The notes below the pieces were generated by a model. It worked only from the letters and a program-made list of their open reading frames with translations. It made no database searches and was not told the origin of the DNA. Positions 28,063 through 38,120 of a stretch of DNA of 64,000 nucleotides are shown here, in pieces. Where the stretch lies: positions 6,387 to 70,386 of the forward strand of contig DXFE01000048.1 in NCBI GenBank assembly GCA_019114585.1, given 5' to 3'. Made by a program: the position numbers and the translations under genes. The first letter of the stretch is position 1; each line of letters starts with the position of its first letter. The DNA comes from Gemmiger_A avium (lineage in GTDB: Bacteria > Bacillota > Clostridia > Oscillospirales > Ruminococcaceae).

Positions 28063-29529
28063 TCAGAACTGGAAATAGATAAAGGCAGATGCATCATACT
28101 CGCCGCCCCAGATGCCGAAGACCAACACACAAAGCAATGCCGCCCAGCACACAACCCAACAGGCCAACGTGTTCTGGCGGGCCAGGCTGTCACGGATACG
28201 GACACCCTTTTCATGCAGGTAATCCACCGCCAGCAGCACCAGAATTGCCACAAACAGCAGCTGAAGATTGGCCATATCCAGGCCATACTGGCATACCCCG
28301 CCGCCCAGCAAGGTTCCGAACCGGAAGTCGGTAACAAATTTTCCCAGAATGCCAAACGCAGCGCTCATACCGTCCGCCCGGAAGAACACCCAGGTCAGAC
28401 AGATCAATCCGAAGGCAATCATCTTCTGCAGCAATTTCCAGGAACCCGTTTTGGTGTCGATATGTAGCGCACCCGCTATTTTCTGCCGCAGTGCCCGGGT
28501 ACGGCCTCCGATCACCTGAAACGCTCCGTTCAGGCCGCCCCAAGCTACATAATGCCAGTCTGCACCATGCCAAAGGCCGCTGACCAAAAAGGTAATCATC
28601 AGGTTCAGATCCCGGCGCAGTTTCCCCTTGCGGTTGCCGCCCAAAGGAATATACAGATAGTCCCGGAACCAGGTGGACAAGCTAATATGCCAGCGGCGCC
28701 AGAATTCCTGCACACTGGCGGCAAAATACGGCTGACGGAAGTTATCCATAAGCCGTATTCCCAACACCTGGGCCGCACCGATGGCAATGTGGCTGTAACC
28801 GCCGAAGTCGCAGTAGATCTGAAAGGCAAACAAAATCGTGGCTAGCAGCAGCATCGCGCCGCTCTGGTTTTGCCAGTCGCCATAGACCGCATCCACAAAA
28901 ATAGCGGCCCGGTCAGCCAGGATTAGTTTCTCCATGAAACCCCAAAGCATCATCTGCAGACCGGCTGCTGCCCGATCGTAGTCAAACCGGTGCGGCACCG
29001 CAACCTGTTCCAAGAGGTTTTTGCTGCGTTCGATGGGGCCAGCCACCAACTGCGGGAAAAAGCTGACAAACAGAGCGTATTTGAGCAGATTTTTCTCCGG
29101 CTCAATCTCTCTGCGATACACATCCATAGTGTAGCTCAGTGCCTGAAAAGTATAAAAGCTGATCCCCACCGGCAGCAGAATGTCAAAGGCAGGCAGATTG
29201 ATCTGTACATGCACCATGGCGGCGGCCTTTTGCAGACTTTCCAGCAGGAAATTGGCATATTTAAAGAAGAACAAAATCGCCAGATTGGATCCAAAACTCA
29301 GGGCTACCCACAGCCGTGCTTTTGTCCGGAAACGGCCGATCAGCAGGCCGCTTGCATAAGTAATAACCGTACTGAGGGCCATAAGCAGGGCATACCTGGC
29401 ATTCCAGCACATATAAAAATAGTAGCTGGCACCCAGCAGCCACAAATAACGAATCCGGGCCGGTATGACAAAGTAGACCAGGCACACCAGCGGAAAAAAC
29501 AACAGAAAACTCAGCGAGTTGAACAGCAT
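28063..29529 (-). CDS. MBOAT family O-acyltransferase (AlgI/DltB/PatA type)
   Basis: A 488-residue polytopic membrane protein with about ten hydrophobic helices. Family landmarks are MLFNSLSFLLFFPLVCLVYF, LLPVGISFYTFQALSYTMDVYRREIEP, QLVAGPIERSKNLL, NFRQPYFAASVQEFWRRWHISLSTWFRDYLYIPLGGN and GLWHGADWHYVAWGG with the catalytic His. Such proteins pass acyl (usually acetyl) groups across the membrane to an extracytoplasmic partner that decorates a surface polysaccharide or teichoic acid. The SGNH-like gene just upstream (27-base gap) is the expected partner. Base composition is visibly less GC-rich than in flanking genes. Confidence 0.9.
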   Translation of the reverse strand: MLFNSLSFLLFFPLVCLVYFVIPARIRYLWLLGASYYFYMCWNARYALLMALSTVITYASGLLIGRFRTKARLWVALSFGSNLAILFFFKYANFLLESLQKAAAMVHVQINLPAFDILLPVGISFYTFQALSYTMDVYRREIEPEKNLLKYALFVSFFPQLVAGPIERSKNLLEQVAVPHRFDYDRAAAGLQMMLWGFMEKLILADRAAIFVDAVYGDWQNQSGAMLLLATILFAFQIYCDFGGYSHIAIGAAQVLGIRLMDNFRQPYFAASVQEFWRRWHISLSTWFRDYLYIPLGGNRKGKLRRDLNLMITFLVSGLWHGADWHYVAWGGLNGAFQVIGGRTRALRQKIAGALHIDTKTGSWKLLQKMIAFGLICLTWVFFRADGMSAAFGILGKFVTDFRFGTLLGGGVCQYGLDMANLQLLFVAILVLLAVDYLHEKGVRIRDSLARQNTLACWVVCWAALLCVLVFGIWGGEYDASAFIYFQF

Positions 29530-29556
29530 CGGAATTTCACCTCATACAGACAGCGT

Positions 29557-30999
29557 TTACAGGGCGGTTTCCATCGGGAAATCCCAATACCATATGGCAT
29601 TTCCGCTGTAATTTTCCACGATCAGCACGCCGGCCGCGCAGGCCATGTCCATGGTTTCATCGTACTGGGCAAACTCCTGCCCCGCAAGCGAGAAGATCGG
29701 CCAGAGAGGGTCAGTACCCTCCGCCCGGTTCTGCCATTCCACCTGACCCCAATCGGTCTGCAGCGAATCCGGGCCGTACTGCACGGAAAACGCCGCGTTC
29801 CGACTGTCCACCACCGCGTACAGACCGGTGTTGTTTTCCTTGCCGGTCAGCTCAATCCCCAGATTTTCCAATTGTGCCCGGGTATCGGCATAGGAATCAT
29901 CCGTCCACAGGCACAACCGGGGCGGAATGCTGAGAATGCAGCTGTAGTCCGGGTCGTGCAGAAGCACCAGCAGATCCTCCAGTTCCGTGCAGGCCTGGAT
30001 CTGCCCGCGCTTCAGCTGCCGATAGACCGCATAATTTTCATTCCATTTTTGGGCAAGGCCCGGATCTTCTTCCCGGCTGTTCGCTATCCCCTGCCCGGCC
30101 AGCCATTCTCCCACCAGACGGGTAGCCTTATCCATGCCGGATGCGTTCAGATGGTGGTAATCCGCATAGTCGGTGACCGCATTCACCACACCCGTTTCCC
30201 GCATGTCCAGGATCTCCAGTCCTTCTCCCCGCAACAGATCCTCTGCAGCTTTCAGATTGTTTTCCAACGGCGCATTTGAGAATGCATAGGGTAAAATCAG
30301 CGGTACCAACTGCACATTCTTTTCCCGGCACAGCTGCACAATGCGGCGCAAATACTCCAACCCCAGCTCATTCGTCTCGCCGCCGTTTGCAACAGCTCGA
30401 TTCTCCTGCTGCGGAACAAAGCCGCAGTTTCTCTCCGCACCCCGGTACGGGTCCGCCTGCACCGGCTGTACATCCTCCGCCTCCAGCGAGTTCCATCGGG
30501 TATGCTCATAAGTAAAGGGCCACAGGACAGAGATGCCTTCCCAACCGTACAGATCCAGTACCGTCTCCACCTTGGTGCGGGAAAGCGGCAGCGAATCCAG
30601 CCAGGTACGCGGATCCCCATTCACATAGATCCTGCCCTCAAAGCTGAGCCCATACAAATCCACAAACACAAACTTCGGCTTCATATACTCCAGCGCGTTG
30701 CGCAGATGACAGTAGGTACAGACCATCGTTTCCCCATGAGAGGCAATCGTCTGGGCCCGTATCCCCTGCTCGTTCCAGAGCTGCTGCGGCGAGATGCCGT
30801 TGAGCACATGACTGGAACCAGCAAACACCACCTGGATCTCATCGCCGTACTCCAGCACCTCCAGCCCCAGGGCAGTGCTGTGCCGCTTACTCACCATGCG
30901 GCTGATCCCGGCCAGAAGCAGCAGGAACACCACCCAGAACACGATAAAATGCACCGCTTTTACCCATCGGCGCGAAGACAACCTGGTCTTTACCTCCAC
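29557..30999 (-). CDS. AlgJ/DltD-like SGNH-fold membrane-anchored protein
   Basis: About 480 residues: a short basic N-terminus, one membrane helix (AVHFIVFWVVFLLLLAGI, about 15-33), then an extracytoplasmic region. AGSSHVLNGISPQQLW carries the SGNH block I serine and YADYHHLNASGMDKATRLV the Asp/His block, as in AlgJ, AlgX and DltD-type proteins that finish O-acylation of surface polymers. After about residue 320 there is a second region of roughly 150 residues without recognised motifs. The start is taken as GTG 30999, with AAAAGGAG six bases upstream; a TTG at 31020 lacks this spacing. It forms a two-gene unit with the MBOAT gene. Confidence 0.82.
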   Translation of the reverse strand: MEVKTRLSSRRWVKAVHFIVFWVVFLLLLAGISRMVSKRHSTALGLEVLEYGDEIQVVFAGSSHVLNGISPQQLWNEQGIRAQTIASHGETMVCTYCHLRNALEYMKPKFVFVDLYGLSFEGRIYVNGDPRTWLDSLPLSRTKVETVLDLYGWEGISVLWPFTYEHTRWNSLEAEDVQPVQADPYRGAERNCGFVPQQENRAVANGGETNELGLEYLRRIVQLCREKNVQLVPLILPYAFSNAPLENNLKAAEDLLRGEGLEILDMRETGVVNAVTDYADYHHLNASGMDKATRLVGEWLAGQGIANSREEDPGLAQKWNENYAVYRQLKRGQIQACTELEDLLVLLHDPDYSCILSIPPRLCLWTDDSYADTRAQLENLGIELTGKENNTGLYAVVDSRNAAFSVQYGPDSLQTDWGQVEWQNRAEGTDPLWPIFSLAGQEFAQYDETMDMACAAGVLIVENYSGNAIWYWDFPMETAL

Positions 31000-31071
31000 G
31001 TTTCTCTCCTTTTCGTCCAATGAAACCTTTCATTTCGCCGCGACGCGACGTATTCTACACATATAAAATAA

Positions 31072-31080
31072 ATTATAGCA
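31072..31080 (-). promoter_or_regulatory. Extended -10 promoter of the MBOAT/SGNH pair
   Basis: Minus-strand TGCTATAAT, a perfect extended -10; the -35 region (TGGCGA at 31095-31100) is weak. It sits in a markedly AT-rich stretch between the addA terminator and the SGNH gene. Confidence 0.6.
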
Positions 31081-31115
31081 TATCTGATCCTGCTTCGCCA
31101 CCAGCCTTTTTACAG

Positions 31116-31146
31116 AAAAGCACCGCATTCCTCACGAATGCGGCGC
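31116..31146 (-). terminator. Intrinsic terminator of addBA
   Basis: Eleven-bp stem (31120-31130 with 31136-31146, one G-U pair on RNA) with a five-base loop, followed on the minus strand by UUUUCUGU. It begins right after the addA stop codon. Confidence 0.85.
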
Positions 31147-31150
31147 TTTT

Positions 31151-34100
31151 TTAGTCTGTTTTCCCTGGCACATCAATCTCCTGCTCCAGCTCGAAGCTGT
31201 AGATGGTGCAGCGGGTGACCGGCACCGGCAGGCGGGCGGCCAGGGCGCGGGCGTAGAGGCGCAGCTGGGCGCCGTAGCGGCGGATCAGTTCCGGGGGCGT
31301 GACCCGGCGATCGGTCTTGTAGTCCACGATCTCGGCATGGTCGGCAAAGAGCAGCACCAGGTCGGCCACGCCCTGCACCAGGGTTACGGCGCCATCCAGG
31401 GCGGGGTCGCTCTCCCCCGCTACCCGGGCGGCGGGCAGGGCGGTGATGAAGGCATACTCCCGCAAGGCCTTTTCAGCGCTTTGGATGCGGCGGAACAGCC
31501 CGCTTGCAAAGAAGGCCCGCAGCTTGTCCAGGTCCATCTGGTCGGCCAGTTCCGGCGCGATGCGCTGTTCGGCCCGCTGGCGGGCCAGCTCGGCGGCCGG
31601 GTCGGCGGCGGCGCGGGCCAGGTCCGCCTGCTGCAGGAAGGCGTGCAGCGCGGTGCCCCGTTCCGCCCCGGACAGGCCGCTCTTGCTCATGAAGGCGGGC
31701 CGGGCGGGCAGGGCTTCCTGCTGGCCGTGGGTGAGGGCGGTGACGCTGACCTTGGCGGGCACCCGGGTCAGGGCCTGGCCGGGATAGCGCCAGGCGAACT
31801 GCTCCGCCAGCCGCTGGGCCAGGACCGGGTCGGGTGTCGGCGCGGGCGGCGGGGCGGCGGGCGCGGTTTCCGCGGCGGGGGCCGGGGCCTGCAGGCCGAT
31901 GGTGATGCGGCTGACCGTATCGGCGGGCAGCAGCGGACAGCCGGCGGCGGTGCGCAGTTCCCGCCCGTCCGGATGCAGCAGAGCGGCAGTCAGGTACCAC
32001 TCGCCCGGGCTCTGGGCCTGGGCCAGGCTGTACTCGTCCGGGCCCAGGGCGCTTAGGCGCAAAGCCAGGCGGCCCAGCTCCTTTTCCGGGTCGGCCAGGG
32101 GCACGGTGACGATGAGCCGGTCTTTGGCGCGGGTGAGGGCCACATACTGCACCCGCATCTCCTCGCTCAGAGACTCGGCCCGCAGCTGCCGCTGCACCGC
32201 CCGGTGGGCGGCGGTGGGATAGGTGCCGCCCCGGCCCGGCGCGCGCAACACCAGGCCCACACCCAGCCGGGCATGGGGCAGCAGTTTTTCGCTCAGGTCC
32301 CGCAGATTGAACCGGCGGGCGGTATCCGCCACGAACACAATGGGGAACTCCAGCCCTTTGGAGCGGTGCACCGTCATGATGGCCACGCAGCCGGGGCGGC
32401 TTTCGCCCCCGCCGGTCTGGGTCAGGCCGTCCCCCTCGGCGGCGTCCAGCGCGCGCACCAGGGCGGGCAGGCCCGCCCGGCCTGCCCCGGATGCCCAGCG
32501 GGCAAAGGTGAGCAGATCCTCCCGGCGGCGCAGGCCGTTTTCCATGGCGCCCACCGCGGCCAGGTAGCCGGTGCGGGCAAAAATTTCTTCCAGCAGCCGG
32601 TCCACCGGCAGGGTGCGGGCCAGACGGCGCAGCCCCTGCAGGCGGGCAAAGAAGGCGGCGGTCTGCTCGTCTGCGGCGGCGCGCACCGCCCCGTACAGGC
32701 TGCCCTCCGAGAAAGCCGCCCGCAGCCGCACCAGGTCGTCCGGGGTGAAGCCGCCCAGCGGGCTGAGCATCACCGCGGCCAGGTATACATCCTGGGCGGG
32801 GTTGTCCAGCACCCGCAGCAGCGCGGCCACCGGGCGCACCTGCACCGCCTCCAGCAGGTTTTCAGCGGTATCGGCGTAGACCGGGATGCCCGCCTGCTCC
32901 AGCTTGTCCAGATAGGCGTCCATGTTGGCGCGGCTGCGCAGCAGGATGCAGAAATCCCCCCAGTTGCAGGGGCGCTCCCCCTCTTTATCCCGCACGGTGA
33001 CGCCGCTCTCCACCATCTCCCGGATGCGGCGGGCCACATAGTCCGCGTCGGCGGCGGGCCCGGCGGCGGGAACAGCCTGAATCTCACAGCTGCCCTCAAA
33101 GCCGTGGGTATCGGCCCCGGGCACCAGCCGCTGGCCGTCCCCGTACTCCACCCCGCCCAGGCGGGGGCTCATCAGGGTGGCAAAGCAGTAGTTGATGCCC
33201 CGGATGACCCCCGGCGCGCTGCGGAAGTTGGCGTCCAGCGCCAGCCTGGCGGGCCAGCCCTGGTCCAGCGGCACAAAGGCCGCCAGCTTGTCCAGAAACA
33301 CCTGGGGGTCCGCCTGGCGGAACCGGTAGATGCTCTGTTTCAGATCGCCCACAAAGAACAGGTTGCTCCCGTCCGGCCGGGCCAGACAGTGGTAGAGCGC
33401 GTCCTGCAAAGCGTTGGTGTCCTGGTATTCGTCCACCATGACCACATCGAACCCGGCGCTGACCGTTTCGGCCAGCGGGGTGCGGGTGCCGTCCTCGTTC
33501 TGCAGCAGCCGCAAAGCCAGGTGTTCAAAGTCGGAAAAGTCCAGGGTCTTTTCCTCTACCCGGGCGGCAAAGAAGGTCTTTTCAAAGTCTGCGGTGGCCC
33601 GCAACAGCGCAGCCACCAGCGGAGCGGCCCGGCGGCGGTCCTCCTCAAACTCGGCGGCGGTGCAGAGCAGCAGATCCCGGGGCAGCCGCTCCATGACCGA
33701 TTTGGCCTCCTTGCGCAGGGCCTTGATCTGGTCGGTTTCCAGGCAGGCGGAGTTTTTGATCGAGGGCAGCCGGGCCTGGGAAAAGCCCGCCGCCAGGCTG
33801 ACGGCGCTGTCCCAGTCCCGGGCGGCGAGGGCGCCCTCCAGACACTCCATCCGCTCCAGATCCTCTTTCAGGGGGGCGGCATACTTGTCCAGCGGGGCGG
33901 TTAATTCCTCTGCCACCGCCAGGGCGGCCCGGGTCAGGCGCAGGGCCTGGCCGCAGGCGCGGGCGGCCTCGTCCAGCAGCACCGCCGCCCAGCGGGTGGA
34001 GGCAAAGGGGGCGTCGCTGGCCCATTCCCGGCCCAGTTGCTCCAGCGCCTGGCCGAAATGGGGCAGAGTGCGGGCAAAATCGTGGATGGCCAGCACCGCC

Positions 34101-34612
34101 GCACCCGCCGCCCGGTCGGTGCGGCTGCGGCCGTACAGGTCGGCAAAAGCGCGAAAATCCGGGTCCTGGTAGGCCCGTTCCAGCGTTTCGTCCAGCGCGG
34201 CCGCCCGCAGCGCCAGCAGGTCGGTCTCGTCGGCGGTAGTGAAGTCCGGCGGGATGTCCAGCTGATGGAAATGGCTGCGCAGCAGCTGCAGACAAAAAGC
34301 GTCGATGGTGCAGATAGCGGCCTTTTGCAGCAGCAGGCGCTGGCGGCGCAGACGCAGAGAACCGGGGTCGGCCACCAGGCGGGCGGTGAGCGCGTCCCCG
34401 ATGCGGCCCCGCAGCTGGGCGGCGGCCGCATTGGTAAAGGTGACAATCAGCAGCCGGTCGGCGCTGACCGGCTGGTCCGGGTCGCAGAGCATCCGCACCA
34501 CCCGTTCCACCAGCACGGCGGTTTTGCCGCTGCCGGCGGCGGCGCTGATCAGCAGGGCCCCGCCCCGGGATTCAATGGCCCGGCGTTGGGCTTCGGTCCA
34601 GTTGACGCTCAT
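31151..34612 (-). CDS. addA: ATP-dependent helicase/nuclease subunit A (AddA)
   Basis: The 1153-residue helicase-nuclease subunit of AddAB, which resects double-strand ends for RecA repair. Walker A is AAAGSGKT at 24-31; UvrD-type motifs follow (RLLIVTFTNAAA, DFSDFEHLAL, VMVDEYQDTNALQ, FVGDLKQSIYRFRQADP, MTVHRSKGLEFPIVFV, YVALTRAKDRLIVTV). The C-terminal RecB-like nuclease has GVADLVLL, EIVDYKTDR and the QLRLYARAL helix, so both activities look intact. ATG 34612 overlaps the addB stop (ATGA). The pair forms its own transcription unit. Confidence 0.97.
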   Translation of the reverse strand: MSVNWTEAQRRAIESRGGALLISAAAGSGKTAVLVERVVRMLCDPDQPVSADRLLIVTFTNAAAAQLRGRIGDALTARLVADPGSLRLRRQRLLLQKAAICTIDAFCLQLLRSHFHQLDIPPDFTTADETDLLALRAAALDETLERAYQDPDFRAFADLYGRSRTDRAAGAAVLAIHDFARTLPHFGQALEQLGREWASDAPFASTRWAAVLLDEAARACGQALRLTRAALAVAEELTAPLDKYAAPLKEDLERMECLEGALAARDWDSAVSLAAGFSQARLPSIKNSACLETDQIKALRKEAKSVMERLPRDLLLCTAAEFEEDRRRAAPLVAALLRATADFEKTFFAARVEEKTLDFSDFEHLALRLLQNEDGTRTPLAETVSAGFDVVMVDEYQDTNALQDALYHCLARPDGSNLFFVGDLKQSIYRFRQADPQVFLDKLAAFVPLDQGWPARLALDANFRSAPGVIRGINYCFATLMSPRLGGVEYGDGQRLVPGADTHGFEGSCEIQAVPAAGPAADADYVARRIREMVESGVTVRDKEGERPCNWGDFCILLRSRANMDAYLDKLEQAGIPVYADTAENLLEAVQVRPVAALLRVLDNPAQDVYLAAVMLSPLGGFTPDDLVRLRAAFSEGSLYGAVRAAADEQTAAFFARLQGLRRLARTLPVDRLLEEIFARTGYLAAVGAMENGLRRREDLLTFARWASGAGRAGLPALVRALDAAEGDGLTQTGGGESRPGCVAIMTVHRSKGLEFPIVFVADTARRFNLRDLSEKLLPHARLGVGLVLRAPGRGGTYPTAAHRAVQRQLRAESLSEEMRVQYVALTRAKDRLIVTVPLADPEKELGRLALRLSALGPDEYSLAQAQSPGEWYLTAALLHPDGRELRTAAGCPLLPADTVSRITIGLQAPAPAAETAPAAPPPAPTPDPVLAQRLAEQFAWRYPGQALTRVPAKVSVTALTHGQQEALPARPAFMSKSGLSGAERGTALHAFLQQADLARAAADPAAELARQRAEQRIAPELADQMDLDKLRAFFASGLFRRIQSAEKALREYAFITALPAARVAGESDPALDGAVTLVQGVADLVLLFADHAEIVDYKTDRRVTPPELIRRYGAQLRLYARALAARLPVPVTRCTIYSFELEQEIDVPGKTD

Positions 34613-37600
34613 TCCTCGCTCACCTCCTCAAATACCTTGTCCGGGGCCTGCACCGGCACCTCCCGGCGGCCCTCCTCGTGGCCGCAGACGGCGCGGTAGT
34701 CGCACCAGCGGCAGGGGGGCCGGTCTCCTTTATAATGGGCTTCGGCCTCGATGCGGCCGCTGTACAGCCCCCGGGCCATCTCTACCAGCAATCCGTCGAT
34801 GTGCTGCTGGATGCGGCCCAGCTTTTCCAGGCTGGCCAGTTTTTTGGTGGCCCGGGGCTTGCCGGTCTTTTCATTAAAGGTAAAGGGCACAAACCGGCCG
34901 GTGGCCCCGGAGTCCATAGCCAGAATCACCGTGTCGTCCTGCAGCACCAGCCCGTCCACCTGGTAGGGCTGGGTATCGGCGGCCTCCTGCCGGGTACCGG
35001 ACAAAGGCGCCGGATCAGCCAGGATGTAGGACACCCCAGCGGGTTCCGGGCTGGCAAACGCGCCCTGCCGGGTCAGGGTGAACAGGTAAATCAGCATCTG
35101 GCAGTTCAGGCCGTTGTAGACCGCGTCCAGGCTGAAGGTCTTGGTGCCGGTTTTGTAGTCCACCACCCGCAGGTAGGTGTGGCCGTCCTTGGTAAAGGTG
35201 TCCACCCGGTCGATCTGGCCGATCACCTGGATGGTCTGGCCCTCGGGGGTGGTCAGGGTCACCGGCGGCACCGCGTCCGCCCCCATGCCGATGGACAATT
35301 CAAAGGCCGCGGGGGTGAACGCGCCCTGCCGCTGTTCCTCCTGCAGATAAGCCAGCAGGGCGGCCACGTTGTCCTCCAGCCGGGCGATGAGATACTCCAT
35401 CCGGGTGGTCAGGCCGGGCATATTGGCCTGCACGTATTCCTCGGTGAGGGTGTGGGCCAGGACGGCCAGCTGGTCAACGGTCAGGTCCACAAAGCCCGGG
35501 CCGCTGCGGCGCAGGGCCTGTTCCAGCACAAAGTGCACCAGGGTACCGGTCTGGTCGGCGGAAAGCTCGGCCTTTTTGCGGGGCTTGACCTTGAGTACAT
35601 ATTCCATAAAGTAAGCAAAGCGGCAGGTATAGTACCGCTCCATCCGGCTGGGGGAGATCCGCAGCGAGGGGCCCAGCAGCCGGGCCAGGGCGTCGGTGTC
35701 CTGGGCGGCGAAGTCCTCCGGGTGGGCGGCCCGCTCCATGGCGGCCAGGGCGGGGGCCATCTCGGGCCGGGCGGCCAATGCCTGCCGCAGCGCGGGGGCG
35801 GGGCCGCCCGCCTGCTGCCAGGTCTGGCCCAGCGCGTCCAGGGCCGCGTCGGGGGTGGGTGCATAGTCGGCAGGGGTCAGGTCGGGCGGCGCGGGATGCA
35901 GCCGCTTGACCGCCGCGGACAACGCACTGGTAAGCGGGGTGCCCGCCGCGCCCTCGCACCAGGAGAGCCACAGCCCCTTGCCGGCGGCGGTGATGGCTTT
36001 GTAGAAATAGCCCTGCTCGCCCATGACCCGGTTCTCAAAGCTGTCCAGCATCTCCACGCCCTGACCGATCAGGGCGTCCCGGTCGGCGTGGGTAAGCAGA
36101 CCGGCACCGCCGGGGGCCTGAGGGAACTGCCCCTCTCCCAATCCCACCACAAAGCAGTAGTCGGCATCCTCCAGGCCCATGCGGCGGGCGGTGGTCAGGA
36201 TGACCGCGTCCAGGGTCTGGGGGATACGGCCCAGATCGGTGGCCCGCAGCAGCAGGCCGAACAATTCGTCGTACTCGGCGGGGGTGAGCTCATCCTCCCC
36301 CACCAGACGGTCCATCTGATCCAGCAGGGCGCAGACGGTGTTCCACTCCCGCACCGCGTCGGCGGCGGCCAGGTAGCCCTCCCCCTGCTGGGCGCGCAGT
36401 TCCTCGGCCAGCTGTGCCAGCCGCCGGGGCGCGCCGAGGGAATCCAGCAGCAGCCAGACCGCCCGGCTCAGGGCGGCAGCATTGGTATCCCCCTTGATCC
36501 GCTGCAAAAACCGTTCAGCGGCCCCCACCACAAAGGCGCGGGCCTGCTCGGCCAGTTCTAGCTGGCGGGCGGCTTCCCCGTCCAGGCGGCCGCCGAACCC
36601 CTCCGGCGAGCGGGTAAAGGGGGCGCGCCAGTCGGCGGCGCGCAGCTGCCAGGTATAGGCGTAGTTTTCCAGGGCGCAGCAGGCTTCCTCCGGCAGGTCA
36701 CACAGGCCGGATTTTACCAGGGCCAGCAGCGGCTCGCTGGCAAGGCCGCGGCGGGCCAGGCCCAGCGCCGCCCGCACCATCAGGGCAGGGGCAGAGTGCT
36801 CGGCGGTGACGGCCTCGTCGCAGAACAAGGGGATATCCGCCAGCCGGAAAGCGTACCGCACGGCGGGCAGGTAATCCTCGGCGGTGCGGCAGATCACCGC
36901 CATCTTCCGGTAGGGTATCCCCTGCCGGGCCAGTTTCTGCACGGCGGCGGCCACGGCGGCGGCCTCCTGCTGGGGGCCGGGATACGAGGACAGGGTGATC
37001 TCCGGGGCTCCCAGCTCTTCACAGTCCCCCTGCCAGAGCAGCTGCCCCAGCCGGGCCAGGCCGGGGGCGGTTTTGTGGCGCTCGTCCCCGGTCAGAACTA
37101 CCGGGGCGGCGCAGCGCACCTCCCGGCGGCGGGCGGCGTCCAGCAGCAGGGCGGCCACCCGCTTGGCGCGGCTGAACAGGCCCAGGCCCTGTTCCGGGTC
37201 GGCCAGGCCGTCGGCGCACAGGGCCACCGTCATCTCCTCGGCGGCGGGCAGAATGGCCTCCAGCAGCCGGTATTTGGAAGCGTTGAAGGCGTCGAACTCG
37301 TCCACAAATACCGCCTGCCCGGCAAAGAAATCCGGTTCCAGGCGGCGGGCGGCGGTGTCCACCCGGTCCTCCGGGTCCATGGCGGAACGGGCCAGCAGGG
37401 CTTCATAGGCGGTGAAGATCAGGCCCAGTTCCTGCAATTTTTCGTTGCCGGGGCCCAGGCGGCGGGCGATCTCCAGAAAGCGCGGGCCGTCCAGCCCGGC
37501 GTTTTTCAGCTCCCGGATGGTATCGGCGGCCATCTGGCAAAAGGCCGCGCTGCGCTTGTGGCGGCCAAAGCAGACGATCTCGTCCCCCAGGGACGCCACC

Positions 37601-37884
37601 GCCCGGCGGATCAATACCGCCCGGCCCGCGTCGTCCAGGGTGCGCACCGCCGCGCCGCCGTACCGCTGCAGCAGCGCCTCGGCCAGGGAGGTAAAGCTGT
37701 AGCTGGTCACAAAACCGGATAATTCGTCCCCCAGCAGGCGGTAGAGCCGCCCCTCGGTGGAGGAGGTAAACTGTTCGGGCACCAGCAGGATACTGCGTTT
37801 TCCCGCGCGGGCGCGTTCCAGGATACGGGTATAAAGGGTATGGGTTTTGCCGGAACCGGACGGCCCCAACACCAGCTGCAGCAT
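34609..37884 (-). CDS. addB: ATP-dependent nuclease subunit B (AddB)
   Basis: The 1091-residue partner of AddA. GPSGSGKT at 7-14 is the vestigial but intact Walker A. The C-terminal nuclease shows GQIDRVD, RVVDYKTGTKTF and CQMLIYLFTL. The iron-sulfur staple is visible as one cysteine in YYTCRFAYF (about residue 750) and three in PPCRWCDYRAVC near residues 1061-1069. Length is close to the Bacillus protein. ATG 37884 has GAGGTGG upstream and an extended -10 promoter at 37920-37928. Confidence 0.96.
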   Translation of the reverse strand: MLQLVLGPSGSGKTHTLYTRILERARAGKRSILLVPEQFTSSTEGRLYRLLGDELSGFVTSYSFTSLAEALLQRYGGAAVRTLDDAGRAVLIRRAVASLGDEIVCFGRHKRSAAFCQMAADTIRELKNAGLDGPRFLEIARRLGPGNEKLQELGLIFTAYEALLARSAMDPEDRVDTAARRLEPDFFAGQAVFVDEFDAFNASKYRLLEAILPAAEEMTVALCADGLADPEQGLGLFSRAKRVAALLLDAARRREVRCAAPVVLTGDERHKTAPGLARLGQLLWQGDCEELGAPEITLSSYPGPQQEAAAVAAAVQKLARQGIPYRKMAVICRTAEDYLPAVRYAFRLADIPLFCDEAVTAEHSAPALMVRAALGLARRGLASEPLLALVKSGLCDLPEEACCALENYAYTWQLRAADWRAPFTRSPEGFGGRLDGEAARQLELAEQARAFVVGAAERFLQRIKGDTNAAALSRAVWLLLDSLGAPRRLAQLAEELRAQQGEGYLAAADAVREWNTVCALLDQMDRLVGEDELTPAEYDELFGLLLRATDLGRIPQTLDAVILTTARRMGLEDADYCFVVGLGEGQFPQAPGGAGLLTHADRDALIGQGVEMLDSFENRVMGEQGYFYKAITAAGKGLWLSWCEGAAGTPLTSALSAAVKRLHPAPPDLTPADYAPTPDAALDALGQTWQQAGGPAPALRQALAARPEMAPALAAMERAAHPEDFAAQDTDALARLLGPSLRISPSRMERYYTCRFAYFMEYVLKVKPRKKAELSADQTGTLVHFVLEQALRRSGPGFVDLTVDQLAVLAHTLTEEYVQANMPGLTTRMEYLIARLEDNVAALLAYLQEEQRQGAFTPAAFELSIGMGADAVPPVTLTTPEGQTIQVIGQIDRVDTFTKDGHTYLRVVDYKTGTKTFSLDAVYNGLNCQMLIYLFTLTRQGAFASPEPAGVSYILADPAPLSGTRQEAADTQPYQVDGLVLQDDTVILAMDSGATGRFVPFTFNEKTGKPRATKKLASLEKLGRIQQHIDGLLVEMARGLYSGRIEAEAHYKGDRPPCRWCDYRAVCGHEEGRREVPVQAPDKVFEEVSEE

Positions 37885-37919
37885 GGCTTGCCACCTCGTT
37901 TTCTGTATGGGATAAATGT

Positions 37920-37928
37920 ATTATACCA
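37920..37928 (-). promoter_or_regulatory. Extended -10 promoter of addBA
   Basis: Minus-strand TGGTATAAT, a perfect extended -10, 36 bases upstream of the addB ATG. No good -35 is seen at 16-18 bases, as is common with extended -10 sites. The remaining interval to 38120 holds the lipoprotein upstream region with a possible TATACT at 38031-38036 lacking a good -35. Confidence 0.6.
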
Positions 37929-38120
37929 CAGCCCCCGATGGGGCAAAAGGGGCGGGGCGGCGCACAAATTTGTCACCTTTTCCACAGAAAAGCTTAAGCT
38001 GTTTATAACAAATTGCACACAAACCGCCGGTATACTAGGGGCAAGCTTTTGGAGGCGGCCACGAAACCGCTGCCCCGAAGCGGAACGTGTATCTCTTACA
38101 TAAACAAAGGAGCGAACATC

